NCBI RefSeq assembly: GCF_947495675.1 | Contig: NZ_CANLZX010000022.1 | Span: 1 to 61,943, forward strand | DNA from: an uncultured Algibacter sp. | GTDB taxonomy: Bacteria > Bacteroidota > Bacteroidia > Flavobacteriales > Flavobacteriaceae | DNA length: 61,943 nucleotides | Direction of reading: 5' to 3' | Program-made: the position numbers and the translations under genes | Shown here: piece after piece, positions 53,449 to 61,943 of the stretch | How the letters are laid out: each line of letters opens with the position of its first letter | Numbering within the stretch: position 1 is the first letter of the stretch | Notes under the pieces: model-generated | What the model was told of the DNA's origin: nothing | Databases searched by the model: none | What the model saw: the letters and a program-made list of their open reading frames with translations, nothing else

Positions 53449-55578
53449 TTATTGAACTTGAGTTGCAGCTCTATTGTCTTCAATATCTGCTGCTTCTTTT
53501 AAAGCATTATATAACTTAGTATTAACGGTTGCTGCTTTTTGTTGCTCTACCCTATTTGCAGCAGCTTGATAATTATCCAACTCTACTGCTGGTGTAATCT
53601 TAGTTACTTGTACCATATAAACACCATTAGTTCCATCAATTAAACCAGAAGTTTCACCCTCCTTTAATCCAAATGCAGCTCCTACAACAATAGGCTCTCT
53701 TCCGCCACCAGAAATAGTTGGGTTTTTCATGTTTACAGCATTCGAAGTTCTTACATTAGTATTTTCAGCAGCAGCTAAATCTTCCAAAGTGCTTACAGAA
53801 ACTCTATCTCTAATAAGTTTTGCTTTCTTTTCTTTTCTGATAATTGGTAATACTCTTGCTGTTGCATCATCAGCAGACATTAATCCTGCTTCGTGTTTTG
53901 CAACTAATTGTGCAATTACATAACCGTTAGTTACATTAAAACGTTTGATATCTCCAATTTTCGCATCTTCTTCAAAAGCCCAACGTACTATTGGTCTCTG
54001 GTTACCTACACCTGGTATGTTTTCATCTAAAACTTTAATACCATTAACAGGTCTTAATGTATATTTATTTTCTTTTGCTAATGCTTCAAAGTCACCATTA
54101 CCTGCATTAATTTCAAAGTTTGAAGCGTCTCTAAATACTTTATCAGTTGTCGTTTCAGATGGTTCAATTTTTCTAGAAATAGTTCCTACTTGAACAGCTT
54201 TGGTTTTATTTTTTTGTCCTTCAACTTCTATTATATGAAATCCAAATACAGTTTTAACAACACCTAAATCTCCTGTTTTTCCTTCAAATTCAAAGTCATT
54301 AAATTCTGGAACCATTGTGTTGTATGGATGCCAATCATAACGTCCACCTTTTTCAACACTTCCTTGATCTGAAGAAAACTCTTTAACAAATTCAGGAAAT
54401 TTTGAACGATTTCTTTTAAGAACACTTAATAAACTATCTGCTGTTACTTTAGCTTCTGCTTCTGTTACAGTTACATCTGGACCAGCACTTTGAGCGCCTG
54501 CAAAAGGAATTAATATGTGTCTCACTTTAGCAGAATCTGGTATTTGTTTAACAGCTATTAATTTAGTTACTTTAAAAGAACCATCATGTTTATATGGTCC
54601 ATAAACTTCTCCTTCATTTAAGTTATAAATGGCATCTGCAGCTTCTGTTGGCAAACTTGATTTAAAAACAAAACGATTGTCAAATTTTATATCTGATGCA
54701 GCTATAGAGTTTATATACGCTTCATTATTTTTAACTTTAGAAAAAGCAACTATAGTATCTTTTCTTCCTCTTTCATCAACCAATCTACCATTTATGTAAG
54801 TATTTAATTCTGCTTTAATGGCGTTTTCATCTTCAACTGAAGCTATTTCTTTAAATTCAACAAAACGAATATCTCTAGAAGCTTCAACCTTAAATTGATT
54901 TTTATTCTTGTTAATGTAGTTTGTTATATCAGATTTTGATACTTGTACTATACTATCAGGGATTGTTGAAAAATTAACTTGTACATATTTAATATCAACT
55001 TTATTTCCTTCTAACTCATGATCTAACTTACCTTCTGCAAGAGTACCTGTTAAACCAGCTTTAACCATATTAAAATAGTTTTGATTTAAAGCGTTAGAGG
55101 CTACTTGTTTTTCATAATTAATCCAACTCTCAAATCCTGCAGGAGATGTTTCTTTTAAGTTAGCTATATATTCATTCATTTTATTTTCATCAAACAAACC
55201 TGCTTCGTTTAAAAAGTTTTGGTTTGTTGCTAACGACGTTTTAAGTAAGTCTCTCATTTGATCTTTCTCAACAGAAATTTCAAGCTCATCAAACTGAGTT
55301 TGCATAACAGCTTGTCTTACTTCTTGTTCCCAAACTCTATTCATTACTTGAGTACTAGTAGCACTAGGCCCCATTTGTCTTTGTAATTGTTCTACTTTTT
55401 GCATAAAATCTTCACGTGTAAGATCTTTGCCATTTATAGTAGCAACAATATTTTGTGACTTAGAGGTTAATGCATCGCTATTTTTAAATAAATCTGCTAA
55501 TACAAAAGAGAATAATGCTAATGCTATAATTAATATTAAGAATAGTGAACGTTGTCTTATCTTATTTAAAACTGCCAT
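53449..55578 (-). CDS. ppiD: PpiD/SurA-type periplasmic peptidyl-prolyl isomerase
   Basis: This is a membrane-anchored chaperone helping outer-membrane proteins fold. The 709 residues have one N-terminal membrane helix (about 12-29, FLILIIALALFSFVLADLF), a SurA-N-like region (about 40-200), and a parvulin-type domain beginning near 345 (DSAKVRHILIPF, then GGRYDWHPYNTMVPEF). The C-terminal third is a further chaperone-like region. It has its own -7 box upstream. Confidence 0.93.
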   Translation of the reverse strand: MAVLNKIRQRSLFLILIIALALFSFVLADLFKNSDALTSKSQNIVATINGKDLTREDFMQKVEQLQRQMGPSATSTQVMNRVWEQEVRQAVMQTQFDELEISVEKDQMRDLLKTSLATNQNFLNEAGLFDENKMNEYIANLKETSPAGFESWINYEKQVASNALNQNYFNMVKAGLTGTLAEGKLDHELEGNKVDIKYVQVNFSTIPDSIVQVSKSDITNYINKNKNQFKVEASRDIRFVEFKEIASVEDENAIKAELNTYINGRLVDERGRKDTIVAFSKVKNNEAYINSIAASDIKFDNRFVFKSSLPTEAADAIYNLNEGEVYGPYKHDGSFKVTKLIAVKQIPDSAKVRHILIPFAGAQSAGPDVTVTEAEAKVTADSLLSVLKRNRSKFPEFVKEFSSDQGSVEKGGRYDWHPYNTMVPEFNDFEFEGKTGDLGVVKTVFGFHIIEVEGQKNKTKAVQVGTISRKIEPSETTTDKVFRDASNFEINAGNGDFEALAKENKYTLRPVNGIKVLDENIPGVGNQRPIVRWAFEEDAKIGDIKRFNVTNGYVIAQLVAKHEAGLMSADDATARVLPIIRKEKKAKLIRDRVSVSTLEDLAAAENTNVRTSNAVNMKNPTISGGGREPIVVGAAFGLKEGETSGLIDGTNGVYMVQVTKITPAVELDNYQAAANRVEQQKAATVNTKLYNALKEAADIEDNRAATQVQ

Positions 55579-55648
55579 TTGTAAATTTAATTTTTAAAAT
55601 CCGTTGTTGGAATTGCTTGTTTAGTTGCTGTCAATTATAATAAACTGA

Positions 55649-55656
55649 CAAAAATA
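55649..55656 (-). promoter_or_regulatory. -7 box upstream of ppiD
   Basis: On the minus strand TATTTTTG fits TAnnTTTG, 70 bases before the ppiD ATG. It suggests that ppiD can be transcribed apart from the upstream envelope operon. Confidence 0.45.
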
Positions 55657-55709
55657 TCGTGCGCGAAAATACCATTTTCTATTCAATAATAAAAGCAGAA
55701 ATATGTATT

Positions 55710-56999
55710 TTAATCTTCCTGTAACACTTTAACTTCAACCATATCAATTTTAGTGTTAGATACTTCTAAAATTGTAAATTGAAAAATGTCAATTTGAACA
55801 ATCTCATTTTGTTCAGGAATCTCTTCGGTATGATTAACAATTAAGCCTCCTAATGTTTCATAATTCTCGCTTTCAGGAAGACCTATTTTGTATGTTTCGT
55901 TAATATAATCTACTTCTAGTCTAGCTGAAAATTTATATACATTATTATCAAGTATTTCTTCTATTAAATCTATAGAATCATGTTCATCTTCAATTTCTCC
56001 AAATAATTCTTCTACAATATCCTCAACAGTCATAATACCAGATGTACCTCCATATTCATCTAAAACAACAGAAATACTTCTGCGCTTTTTAGTAAGTACA
56101 CTTAACACATCCTTTATTAGTACAGTTTCTGGCACATACTCTACTGGCATTAACATAGATTTAATGTTCTTTGCTTTTTTAAAAAGTTCAAACGAATGTA
56201 CATAGCCTAATATATCATCTATAGTATCTTTATATACTAAAATTTTTGTTCGTCCAGTTTCAGTAAATAATGCATTTAAGGATTTTACAGAGTCATTTAT
56301 TTCTACGGCAATAATTTCTGTACGAGGTACCATGACCTCACGCGCTTTTACTTCAGAGAATTCTAATGCATTTTGAAAAATTTGGATTTCACTATCAACA
56401 TCATCTTGTTCTTCAACAGACTCCATTTGTTCACTAATATAATTACCAAGCTCTACTTTTGTAAATGCAAGTTGAATTTGATCACCTTCTGTTTTAAAAA
56501 ATGCCTTTAATACAAAATCTGAAATCCAGATTACAAAATCTGAAATTAATGTAAATAATATATAGAATATATATGCAGGAATAGCTAATGCCTTTATTAA
56601 AGTGTTTGCATAAATTTGAAAAAACACTTTTGGTAAAAACTCAGCAGTTATTAAAATAACGAATGTTGAAATAATAGTTTGGCTTAACAAATTTAAATCG
56701 GTTAACAAATAATTCAAAAATGAATATGAAGTAGGTAATAGGGTCTGAAACCAATTTATCAATAAATCACCCATAAAAAATCCATATATAACTAATGCGA
56801 TATTGTTTCCAATAAGCATTGTAGTTATGAATTTAGAAGGCTTTGCTGTTAATTTAGTAAGTACTTTTGCCAGAATACCATCTTGTTTTTTTTCAATTTC
56901 AATATGTATTTTATTTGAAGACACATAAGCTATCTCCATCCCAGAAAAAAAGGCTGATAGTATTAATGATACAATTATGATAATTACATAAATGCTCAT
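55710..56999 (-). CDS. CNNM/CorC (hemolysin-type) membrane protein
   Basis: The 429 residues have a DUF21 transmembrane domain (about 1-190, four helices; FFSGMEIAYVSSNK is the family start), two CBS motifs (about 205-325, with AREVMVPRTEI), and a C-terminal CorC_HlyC domain (about 340-425). Such proteins are linked to magnesium efflux. Older names call them hemolysins. GldE of gliding bacteria has the same architecture, but gldD/ssb are not nearby, so gldE is not claimed. Confidence 0.9.
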   Translation of the reverse strand: MSIYVIIIIVSLILSAFFSGMEIAYVSSNKIHIEIEKKQDGILAKVLTKLTAKPSKFITTMLIGNNIALVIYGFFMGDLLINWFQTLLPTSYSFLNYLLTDLNLLSQTIISTFVILITAEFLPKVFFQIYANTLIKALAIPAYIFYILFTLISDFVIWISDFVLKAFFKTEGDQIQLAFTKVELGNYISEQMESVEEQDDVDSEIQIFQNALEFSEVKAREVMVPRTEIIAVEINDSVKSLNALFTETGRTKILVYKDTIDDILGYVHSFELFKKAKNIKSMLMPVEYVPETVLIKDVLSVLTKKRRSISVVLDEYGGTSGIMTVEDIVEELFGEIEDEHDSIDLIEEILDNNVYKFSARLEVDYINETYKIGLPESENYETLGGLIVNHTEEIPEQNEIVQIDIFQFTILEVSNTKIDMVEVKVLQED

Positions 57000-57194
57000 T
57001 TATTTAGAATTGTCTTTGCTTTCAAATTTTTTACTAAATTTTCTTCTAAAAAAATACATGAAAATGGCTAAAGCTGCTAAACCTAATGAAATGTATGCAC
57101 CATTAGTTCCGTTACCCCATTTTGATATTCCATCATATATAAATAACACAGCAAAAACAATATAAGCGTATTGAAAAATCTTTGAATATTTCAT
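57000..57194 (-). CDS. Small two-helix membrane protein
   Basis: The 64-residue protein has two membrane segments (about 8-23 and 34-49) with NGTNGAYIS between them, and a basic C-terminus (RRKFSKKFESK). Its stop directly abuts the start of the CorC-type gene, so the two are translated together. No function is recognised. Confidence 0.75.
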   Translation of the reverse strand: MKYSKIFQYAYIVFAVLFIYDGISKWGNGTNGAYISLGLAALAIFMYFFRRKFSKKFESKDNSK

Positions 57195-57264
57195 TATTTT
57201 GATTGATTTTTTAGAGTATAAAGATACTCAAAATTGAGAAAGATATTTTTTGATATTAAAGAAA

Positions 57265-57819
57265 TTAATCTTCCAATGTAATTATACCTGTTACTTCAAG
57301 AACTTCGGCATTTGTGAATTTTGAATTAGAATCAAAACCATTTCCATTTATAAGGTCTTGATCGGTCTTAAAACTTACTGGTTTATTTGTAGATAACCAT
57401 TCTTTTTTCTGATCGTAAAATAATTGATCTGTTTTAAGTACTCTATTATCATATGTTGTAATTACAACATTATCCTGCATATCGATTAAATCGGTATTTG
57501 CATAAACAAAAGCATTATCAGCTACAACCGTACTTTTTTTATTATCCTTATCATAAATATAAAGTGTAACCCCATCTGTGAATTGATGAAAAGGAAAATC
57601 TCTGTTAGAAAAATCTAACATTTTTGCACTTATTAAATTTGCAGAAACACGTCCGGAATCTGTATATTTCACATTGATATTATAATCAACTCCAATAGGT
57701 TCATTTTCAGAAATACCTATTTTTTGAACTTGTTTAAAACTATCATTACATGAAAAAAACATAGTCACAATAAATATTGTGACTATGTTTAAGATATTAT
57801 ATGTAATATTTTTTTTCAT
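57265..57819 (-). CDS. lptC: LPS export protein LptC, lipoprotein form
   Basis: LptC is the periplasmic link from the LptBFG transporter to LptA. From the ATG at 57819 the 184-residue product has a lipoprotein-like signal ending TMFFSC (Cys24) and beta-jellyroll repeats (VKYTDSGRVSANLISAKML, ADNAFVYANTDLIDMQDNV). The start overlaps the stop of the TPR gene as TAATG, so translation is coupled. The 36-base upstream extension of the frame lies wholly inside the TPR gene and is rejected. Lipid anchoring instead of a membrane helix is common in Bacteroidota. Confidence 0.88.
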   Translation of the reverse strand: MKKNITYNILNIVTIFIVTMFFSCNDSFKQVQKIGISENEPIGVDYNINVKYTDSGRVSANLISAKMLDFSNRDFPFHQFTDGVTLYIYDKDNKKSTVVADNAFVYANTDLIDMQDNVVITTYDNRVLKTDQLFYDQKKEWLSTNKPVSFKTDQDLINGNGFDSNSKFTNAEVLEVTGIITLED

Positions 57820-59201
57820 TAGATACTTGGTACTGTAACTGATCTTCCAATCCAACAGCCAATGCTAATAGTTTGTCCAGCTCTTCCTGAGCTAAAAATC
57901 TCAGCTTTAGATGGTGCTTTAGCATTGTAATTAGCAACTGATTGTGCTGCTGCTTTACTTAAAGTAGGATCTTTTTGAGCCGCTTTTCTAGCTTCGGCAG
58001 CTGCTAACCAATATACAGCTCTTTTATCAAAATTAGAATCTCCACAGTTATTAGCGCTTTTTGCATACATAGCGGCAATTGCAATATGTGGACGTCCGTT
58101 TGATGGATTAAGCTTTAAAGCTTGGGTATAATAATTTCTTGCTTTACCATAACTACCTCTTGCTTTTAGTTTTGTTGCAATTCTGTAATACAATTTAGAT
58201 TTTTTGAAATTATCTGTTTCTAATCCAATTGCTTGCTCAAAAAAGGCTATAGCTTCGCTTGTTTTTCCTTCTTTATCTTTTAAAAGTCCAAGATAATATG
58301 CTGAATTAGCTGATGGACTTAAGTTATGATATGCATTTACTAAATCGAAAAATAATGGATCATCTGTACAATCTTTTTCAGACATTTTTCCAGCTGCTCT
58401 TTGTAACCAAATAGCATTATTTCTATTTGCATCAAAATCTTTCTTATATAAAGGAATTAAGTTTTGGCAGTTTGCTCTATCACCTAATTTCCCATCAATA
58501 CTTCCAGAAATTTGATCATAAGCTTTTAAATAGCTTTCGTAATATTTCTTGTACTTCCCTTCTTTTTTAGTTAAATCTGTTCCTGAATCTTCTTTTGCAA
58601 TAAGTTTATTTAGCTTTTCAGAAAAACTTTTTACTTCATCCTCAACTTTCTCTACAACATCATCATATTTATTAAATAAATCTGCAGCAGGTTTTTTACC
58701 GGCATCATACAAATCAACCATTAAAGAAAAATAAGTATATAAACTTTTAGGGTTTGAAAATGATTCTTTATCTACTTGATAAGCGCTATCAAAAGATGCA
58801 TATAATTCATCATCAGTTTTACCTAATTCTTTTCTATTATCATACATTAATTGTGCAGCTTGTGCAGCATACTCTCCTTTTGGTGTTTTACTTGCAAAAT
58901 GCTCACCTCTTTGCTCCCAAAGCTTTAAAAGATCGTTTATATAAGCTACTTTTTCAGTTCCAGTTGCATTATCAATTTTATGCTCTAAGATTTTTTCGCC
59001 ATCTACATAAATAGCATTGTTAAATTTAGGACACTTATTTCTTACTGCCATCCAAGGCTCATAAGCAGCATCGTAATTTTTTGCTTTTGTATATTCATGG
59101 AATATAGATAGTTTAGTCATGCACTCTTCATCTTGTTGTGCAAAACCAAAATTTAATCCAATAAAGAAAAAAGCTAGTAATAATGTAATTTTTGTTTTCA
59201 T
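57819..59201 (-). CDS. Secreted tetratricopeptide-repeat protein
   Basis: The 460-residue product has a signal peptide (ending NFGFAQQ) and is almost entirely helical. Clear TPR units lie in the last third, for example YLGLLKDKEGKTSEAIAFFEQAI and YGKARNYYTQALKLNPSNGRP (each shown as evidence of 34-residue repeats). The first part has weaker repeats. It ends with a short non-helical tail. It is probably periplasmic or outer-membrane-associated and serves as a scaffold. It lies between the OMP and lptC, with coupled translation to lptC. Confidence 0.85.
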   Translation of the reverse strand: MKTKITLLLAFFFIGLNFGFAQQDEECMTKLSIFHEYTKAKNYDAAYEPWMAVRNKCPKFNNAIYVDGEKILEHKIDNATGTEKVAYINDLLKLWEQRGEHFASKTPKGEYAAQAAQLMYDNRKELGKTDDELYASFDSAYQVDKESFSNPKSLYTYFSLMVDLYDAGKKPAADLFNKYDDVVEKVEDEVKSFSEKLNKLIAKEDSGTDLTKKEGKYKKYYESYLKAYDQISGSIDGKLGDRANCQNLIPLYKKDFDANRNNAIWLQRAAGKMSEKDCTDDPLFFDLVNAYHNLSPSANSAYYLGLLKDKEGKTSEAIAFFEQAIGLETDNFKKSKLYYRIATKLKARGSYGKARNYYTQALKLNPSNGRPHIAIAAMYAKSANNCGDSNFDKRAVYWLAAAEARKAAQKDPTLSKAAAQSVANYNAKAPSKAEIFSSGRAGQTISIGCWIGRSVTVPSI

Positions 59202-59219
59202 GATAATAATTTTGTACTG

Positions 59220-60524
59220 TTAATCATACTTTCGTTTCTGGAACCATCTATCGTTCAAAGATAAACTTAATTGCAAACTAATAAAATTCTCTTGTATTAA
59301 ATTGCTGTTTTTCGTTCCTCGTTGGCCAATTTCAAAACCTAAATTAGCATTAGATAATAATCTTGCATCTCCAACTGGTATACCTACTCCAAAAGATATG
59401 CCAAACTCATTAATTGACTCACCTTTTATATTTAAACCGGTTTCTTCTTTTCTAAAACCAGCCCTGTAAACCATCTTTTTAAAATAATTTCTGAATGAAT
59501 TATATTGTGGAATATAAAACCCTCCTATAGAAAAAGAATAAGCATCTTCATATGTTGTACCATTACTAAAAAGCTCATTAGAAAATTTACTAGTCTTTAC
59601 AAAAGATGTTTCAGCACCAATAAACCATTTTCTTGGCTCTCCTATACCTGCACCAAAAGAAAATTTAGATGGTATTACTAAATCTGTTTCTTCTAATCCT
59701 AAACCTGCTAAATCACTTTCTATAATATTTCTGGTACCTTCTTGACCACTAGAATTTATTGTTATGGTTGAAATAGTACGTTCATTTTTAGAAGTTAAAG
59801 TACTTTCGGGTGAATATATCACACTAGAAACGACTTCTAATTTATTATTAATCATAGTCTTGTAAGATAGTCCAAGATTTAAATTTAATCCACTTAAATC
59901 AGACCTATTGCTTTCCTTTGATTGATAATTAACAGCTATACCATCTGAATATTGATAATTGATTATATTATTTTGAATATTACCAAAATTATATTGAAAA
60001 TCAACCCCAATGCTTAGCCCTTTAGCTAATTGATAACCAAAACCAAGAAAAGCTTTATTAACTCCTCCTTCTCCTTCAAATTGATTTTCAATATTTTCAT
60101 TTGAATCTAAAGATTCTAATTTATAACCAACAGAAGTATACGGTAATAATCCAAAACCAAAACCAAATTTACCTAATGGAATATTAATTGCTATATAATT
60201 GAAAGTCGTAGAAGATGCATCATCACTACTTGTATTACTTTCTAAATTAGTACTTGAATAACTACCTCCTACAGCAAATTTAATAGGTCTGCTTTCATTA
60301 CCCCAAATTTCAAGATTTTCTCCAGCATAAGAAGAAGGGTTTCTTAAATTTACATGAATACTGTCATTATAAATACTCAAACCTCCCATACTTCTATTCT
60401 CAACAGTACCTTTAAATTTCAAACTACCTATACCATAAAAAGAATATGGAGAAGTAGTTCCTTGTTGACCATAACTGTGAATTGCTACTATTGCAATAAA
60501 AACTAATACAAGTTTTTTAATCAT
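59220..60524 (-). CDS. Putative outer-membrane beta-barrel protein
   Basis: The 434-residue product has a signal peptide (LVLVFIAIVAIHSYGQ) and then YSFYGIGSLKFKGTVENRSMGGLSIY, a Bacteroidota outer-membrane start also seen in FadL/PorV-like barrels. Alternating polar and hydrophobic strands fill the rest. No substrate is indicated. Its start overlaps the coaX stop by four bases and the TPR gene follows after 18 bases, so it lies in the middle of this envelope operon. Confidence 0.75.
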   Translation of the reverse strand: MIKKLVLVFIAIVAIHSYGQQGTTSPYSFYGIGSLKFKGTVENRSMGGLSIYNDSIHVNLRNPSSYAGENLEIWGNESRPIKFAVGGSYSSTNLESNTSSDDASSTTFNYIAINIPLGKFGFGFGLLPYTSVGYKLESLDSNENIENQFEGEGGVNKAFLGFGYQLAKGLSIGVDFQYNFGNIQNNIINYQYSDGIAVNYQSKESNRSDLSGLNLNLGLSYKTMINNKLEVVSSVIYSPESTLTSKNERTISTITINSSGQEGTRNIIESDLAGLGLEETDLVIPSKFSFGAGIGEPRKWFIGAETSFVKTSKFSNELFSNGTTYEDAYSFSIGGFYIPQYNSFRNYFKKMVYRAGFRKEETGLNIKGESINEFGISFGVGIPVGDARLLSNANLGFEIGQRGTKNSNLIQENFISLQLSLSLNDRWFQKRKYD

Positions 60525-61252
60525 TCGTTTGAGTTAAATTGTAAAATAAAGTTTAATCCTTCTAATAGAAAATTAGGATTGGCAAATATGCTACTTTTTA
60601 ATTGTTTAGACAAGAAATTACTATCTCCTCCTGTTAAAATAACTGTTAAATCTGCATTTTTAAGTTTATAAGATTCTATTATACCATCAATTTCATTTAA
60701 AACACCATAAATAACACCAGAATGTATTGATTCTTTGGTTGTATTACCAACAATTTGCTTTGGCATTTCTGTTTCCAATAACGGTAAATTTGCTGTTAAA
60801 TTATTTAAAGATTTATAACGGACTCTTATTCCTGGTGATATTGCACCTCCTAAATATTCGTTTTTAGAATTAATGAAATCATAAGTAATACATGTTCCCG
60901 CATCAATAATAAGTACATTTTTATTGGAATATTGACTTATAGAACCACAAACTAATGCAATTCTATCAACACCAAGAGTTTTAGGTGTTTTATAACAATT
61001 TTTAAAAGGTAAATTAATATTAGAATCCAATACTAATAAATCAAAATATTCATCTATTATATTTATATCCTTTTGTTTTAACCTACCTACAGATGATATA
61101 ATAGCCCTATTTATAGATGTATATTTCTTTTTTAGAATTTCAATTTCATTTATAACGCTATCAATCTTAACTATTACTTTATAAACAAGTTCATTTTTAC
61201 TATAAATGGCAAGTTTTACAAAAGAATTTCCTACATCTATTATTAAATTCAT
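60521..61252 (-). CDS. coaX: Type III pantothenate kinase
   Basis: CoaX phosphorylates pantothenate, the first step of coenzyme A synthesis. The 243 residues show the ASKHA-fold motifs: IIDVGNSFVKLAIY at the start, GVDRIALVCGS, and LIIDAGTCITYDFI with GGAISPGIR. It is the first gene of the leftward operon and has no functional link with its envelope neighbours beyond a conserved order in Bacteroidota. Confidence 0.95.
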   Translation of the reverse strand: MNLIIDVGNSFVKLAIYSKNELVYKVIVKIDSVINEIEILKKKYTSINRAIISSVGRLKQKDINIIDEYFDLLVLDSNINLPFKNCYKTPKTLGVDRIALVCGSISQYSNKNVLIIDAGTCITYDFINSKNEYLGGAISPGIRVRYKSLNNLTANLPLLETEMPKQIVGNTTKESIHSGVIYGVLNEIDGIIESYKLKNADLTVILTGGDSNFLSKQLKSSIFANPNFLLEGLNFILQFNSNE

Positions 61253-61410
61253 ATATTTAAAAAAGTATAAATTTACAAAACAAGCTACAAATACTAATCC
61301 TTGTTTAGCTATAATATTAATTATAAATAAGTTAGTATTAAATTATTATAAAATAAATAAAATATTATAATTTTTTACAAATTTCTCTTGGCGAATAACA
61401 AAATTGAATA

Positions 61411-61418
61411 TATATTTG
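61411..61418 (+). promoter_or_regulatory. -7 box of tRNA-Phe
   Basis: TATATTTG matches TAnnTTTG. A TTG at 61388-61390 lies 20 bases upstream, a normal spacing for the -33 element. The box ends 15 bases before the tRNA. Confidence 0.65.
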
Positions 61419-61433
61419 CAACCGCTTTGGCGA

Positions 61434-61506
61434 GGTACCTTAGCTCAGTTGGTAGAGCAAAGGACTGAAAATCCTTGTGTCCCTGGTTCGATTCCTGGAG
61501 GTACCA
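61434..61506 (+). tRNA. tRNA-Phe, anticodon GAA
   Basis: A 73-base cloverleaf: acceptor GGTACCT with AGGTACC plus A, D-arm GCTC...GAGC, anticodon stem AAGGA/TCCTT with loop CTGAAAA (anticodon GAA), T-arm CCTGG-TTCGATT-CCTGG. CCA is not encoded. Confidence 0.97.
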
Positions 61507-61507
61507 C

Positions 61508-61550
61508 AAAAAAATCCCGAAACTTTAATGTTTACGGGATTTTTTGTTTT
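61508..61550 (+). terminator. Terminator after tRNA-Phe
   Basis: AAAATCCCG pairs with CGGGATTTT, with extra AAAC/GTTT pairing inside, followed by TTTTGTTTT. Confidence 0.85.
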
Positions 61551-61867
61551 ATATGCTTTCTTCTCTTAAACAATTTTTAATAATAATAAAAACATCATTT
61601 TCAGGTTTCAATAATATAAAGCACCACTTTATAAAAATAAAACTAAAAGAATCTAATACTTCACCGTAAACATACTGCTACAATCTCTATAATATTATGG
61701 TGATATTGATTCTATAATTAAATTATATACTATCAAACATTATTTATTTACATAGGACAAATATTAAAACAGTAATTCATTAAAGTTTAATAGATAAACC
61801 TCTTTAAATTTTCCAAATACTGCATAATCAGTACAGCAATTTCTTCATATTGGGGTTAAATTAGAGC
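61551..61867. other. AT-rich intergenic region without a gene
   Basis: This lies between the tRNA-Phe terminator and the rRNA-operon terminator. Only short unconvincing open frames occur, the longest a 38-codon one from an ATG at about 61552 with no recognisable features. I see no RNA gene or repeat. Confidence 0.55.
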
Positions 61868-61902
61868 AAAAAAAATCCTCAACAAATAAATGTTGAGGAT
61901 TA
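61868..61902 (-). terminator. Terminator of the rRNA operon (after 5S)
   Basis: ATCCTCAACA-AATAAA-TGTTGAGGAT, a perfect 10-bp stem. On the minus strand it is followed by a run of eight T. It lies just past the 3' end of the 5S gene. Confidence 0.9.
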
Positions 61903-61907
61903 AAAAA

Positions 61908-61943
61908 GGCAACGACCTACTCTCCCACAAATGTAGTACCATC
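61908..61943 (-). rRNA. rrf: 5S ribosomal RNA, 3' end only
   Basis: The minus strand reads GATGGTACTAC...GTGGGAGAGTAGGTCG and ends TTGCC, the typical 3' part of 5S rRNA (GGGAGAGTAGGTCG.TGCC). Only 36 bases are inside the window. The rest of an rRNA operon is expected to the right. Confidence 0.92.

Noticed and set aside
55710..56999. Naming the CorC-type gene gldE
   Set aside because: The architecture fits, but the usual gld neighbours are absent and many paralogues share this design.
57820..57855. Upstream extension of lptC
   Set aside because: It lies entirely within the TPR gene. The ATG overlapping the TPR stop (TAATG) gives a proper lipoprotein signal.
61552..61668. A 38-codon ORF after tRNA-Phe
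   Set aside because: It has AT-rich low-complexity content, no start signals and no neighbour coupling.

Overview
The window comes from a chromosome of the family Flavobacteriaceae (phylum Bacteroidota). The evidence is low GC, dense gene packing, Bacteroidota-type -7 boxes (TAnnTTTG) upstream of several genes, a short primary sigma factor without region 1.1, a very long acidic FtsZ tail, a GYDIA-type GHMP kinase beside HMG-CoA reductase, and lipoproteins with acidic residues after the lipidated cysteine. The species cannot be named from sequence reading alone.

Layout. 1-5789 (minus): the N-terminal 1929 codons of a giant secreted Ig/PKD-like and DUF11 repeat protein that runs off the left edge. 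6250-9190 (plus): rpsO and pnp. 9213-10361 (minus): a GH26 mannanase-like lipoprotein. 10731-12899 (plus): rpoD, a BLUF photoreceptor and rpe. 12896-14516 (minus): two tandem CBS proteins, tRNA-Arg(UCG) and a YqeY protein. 14660-30221 (minus): a full division and cell-wall (dcw) cluster mraZ-rsmH-ftsL-ftsI-murE-(30-codon ORF)-mraY-murD-ftsW-murG-murC-ftsQ-ftsA-ftsZ. It is preceded by three 10-bp-spaced GTGG boxes that look like a MraZ operator and ends in a strong hairpin. 30549-33047 (plus): alpha/beta hydrolase, engB, yiaK-like. 33061-36319 (minus): an orphan OppC-type permease and a Prc protease. 36484-41274 (plus): surE, a small membrane protein, lpxB, an NlpC/P60 lipoprotein and a ComEC protein. 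41285-47900 (minus): DPP IV, two POT peptide transporters and two thioredoxin-like proteins. 48141-50355 (plus): HMG-CoA reductase and the GHMP kinase. 50431-51481 (minus): three small stress- or envelope-type genes. 51769-53399 (plus): a DUF2652 cyclase-like protein and an AraC regulator. 53449-61252 (minus): ppiD, a CorC-type protein, a small membrane protein, lptC, a TPR protein, an outer-membrane protein and coaX. The right end holds tRNA-Phe (plus) and the 3' end of a 5S rRNA (minus) with its terminator.

How the genes work together. The dcw cluster makes lipid II and the divisome and is probably controlled by its own first product, MraZ. The DPP IV and POT genes form a peptide-use unit: periplasmic cleavage into dipeptides followed by proton-driven import. 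HMG-CoA reductase and the GHMP kinase point to the mevalonate route for isoprenoids. The coaX-OMP-TPR-lptC-CorC run is an envelope operon.

Most of the window is conserved core genome. The less explained points are the 30-codon ORF coupled to both murE and mraY, the DUF2652 protein with metal-site Asp residues but no catalytic Asn/Arg, the BLUF protein lacking the usual Trp/Met, and the MraZ operator overlapping a Bacteroidota promoter. No mobile elements, CRISPR arrays, integrases or transposases were seen.
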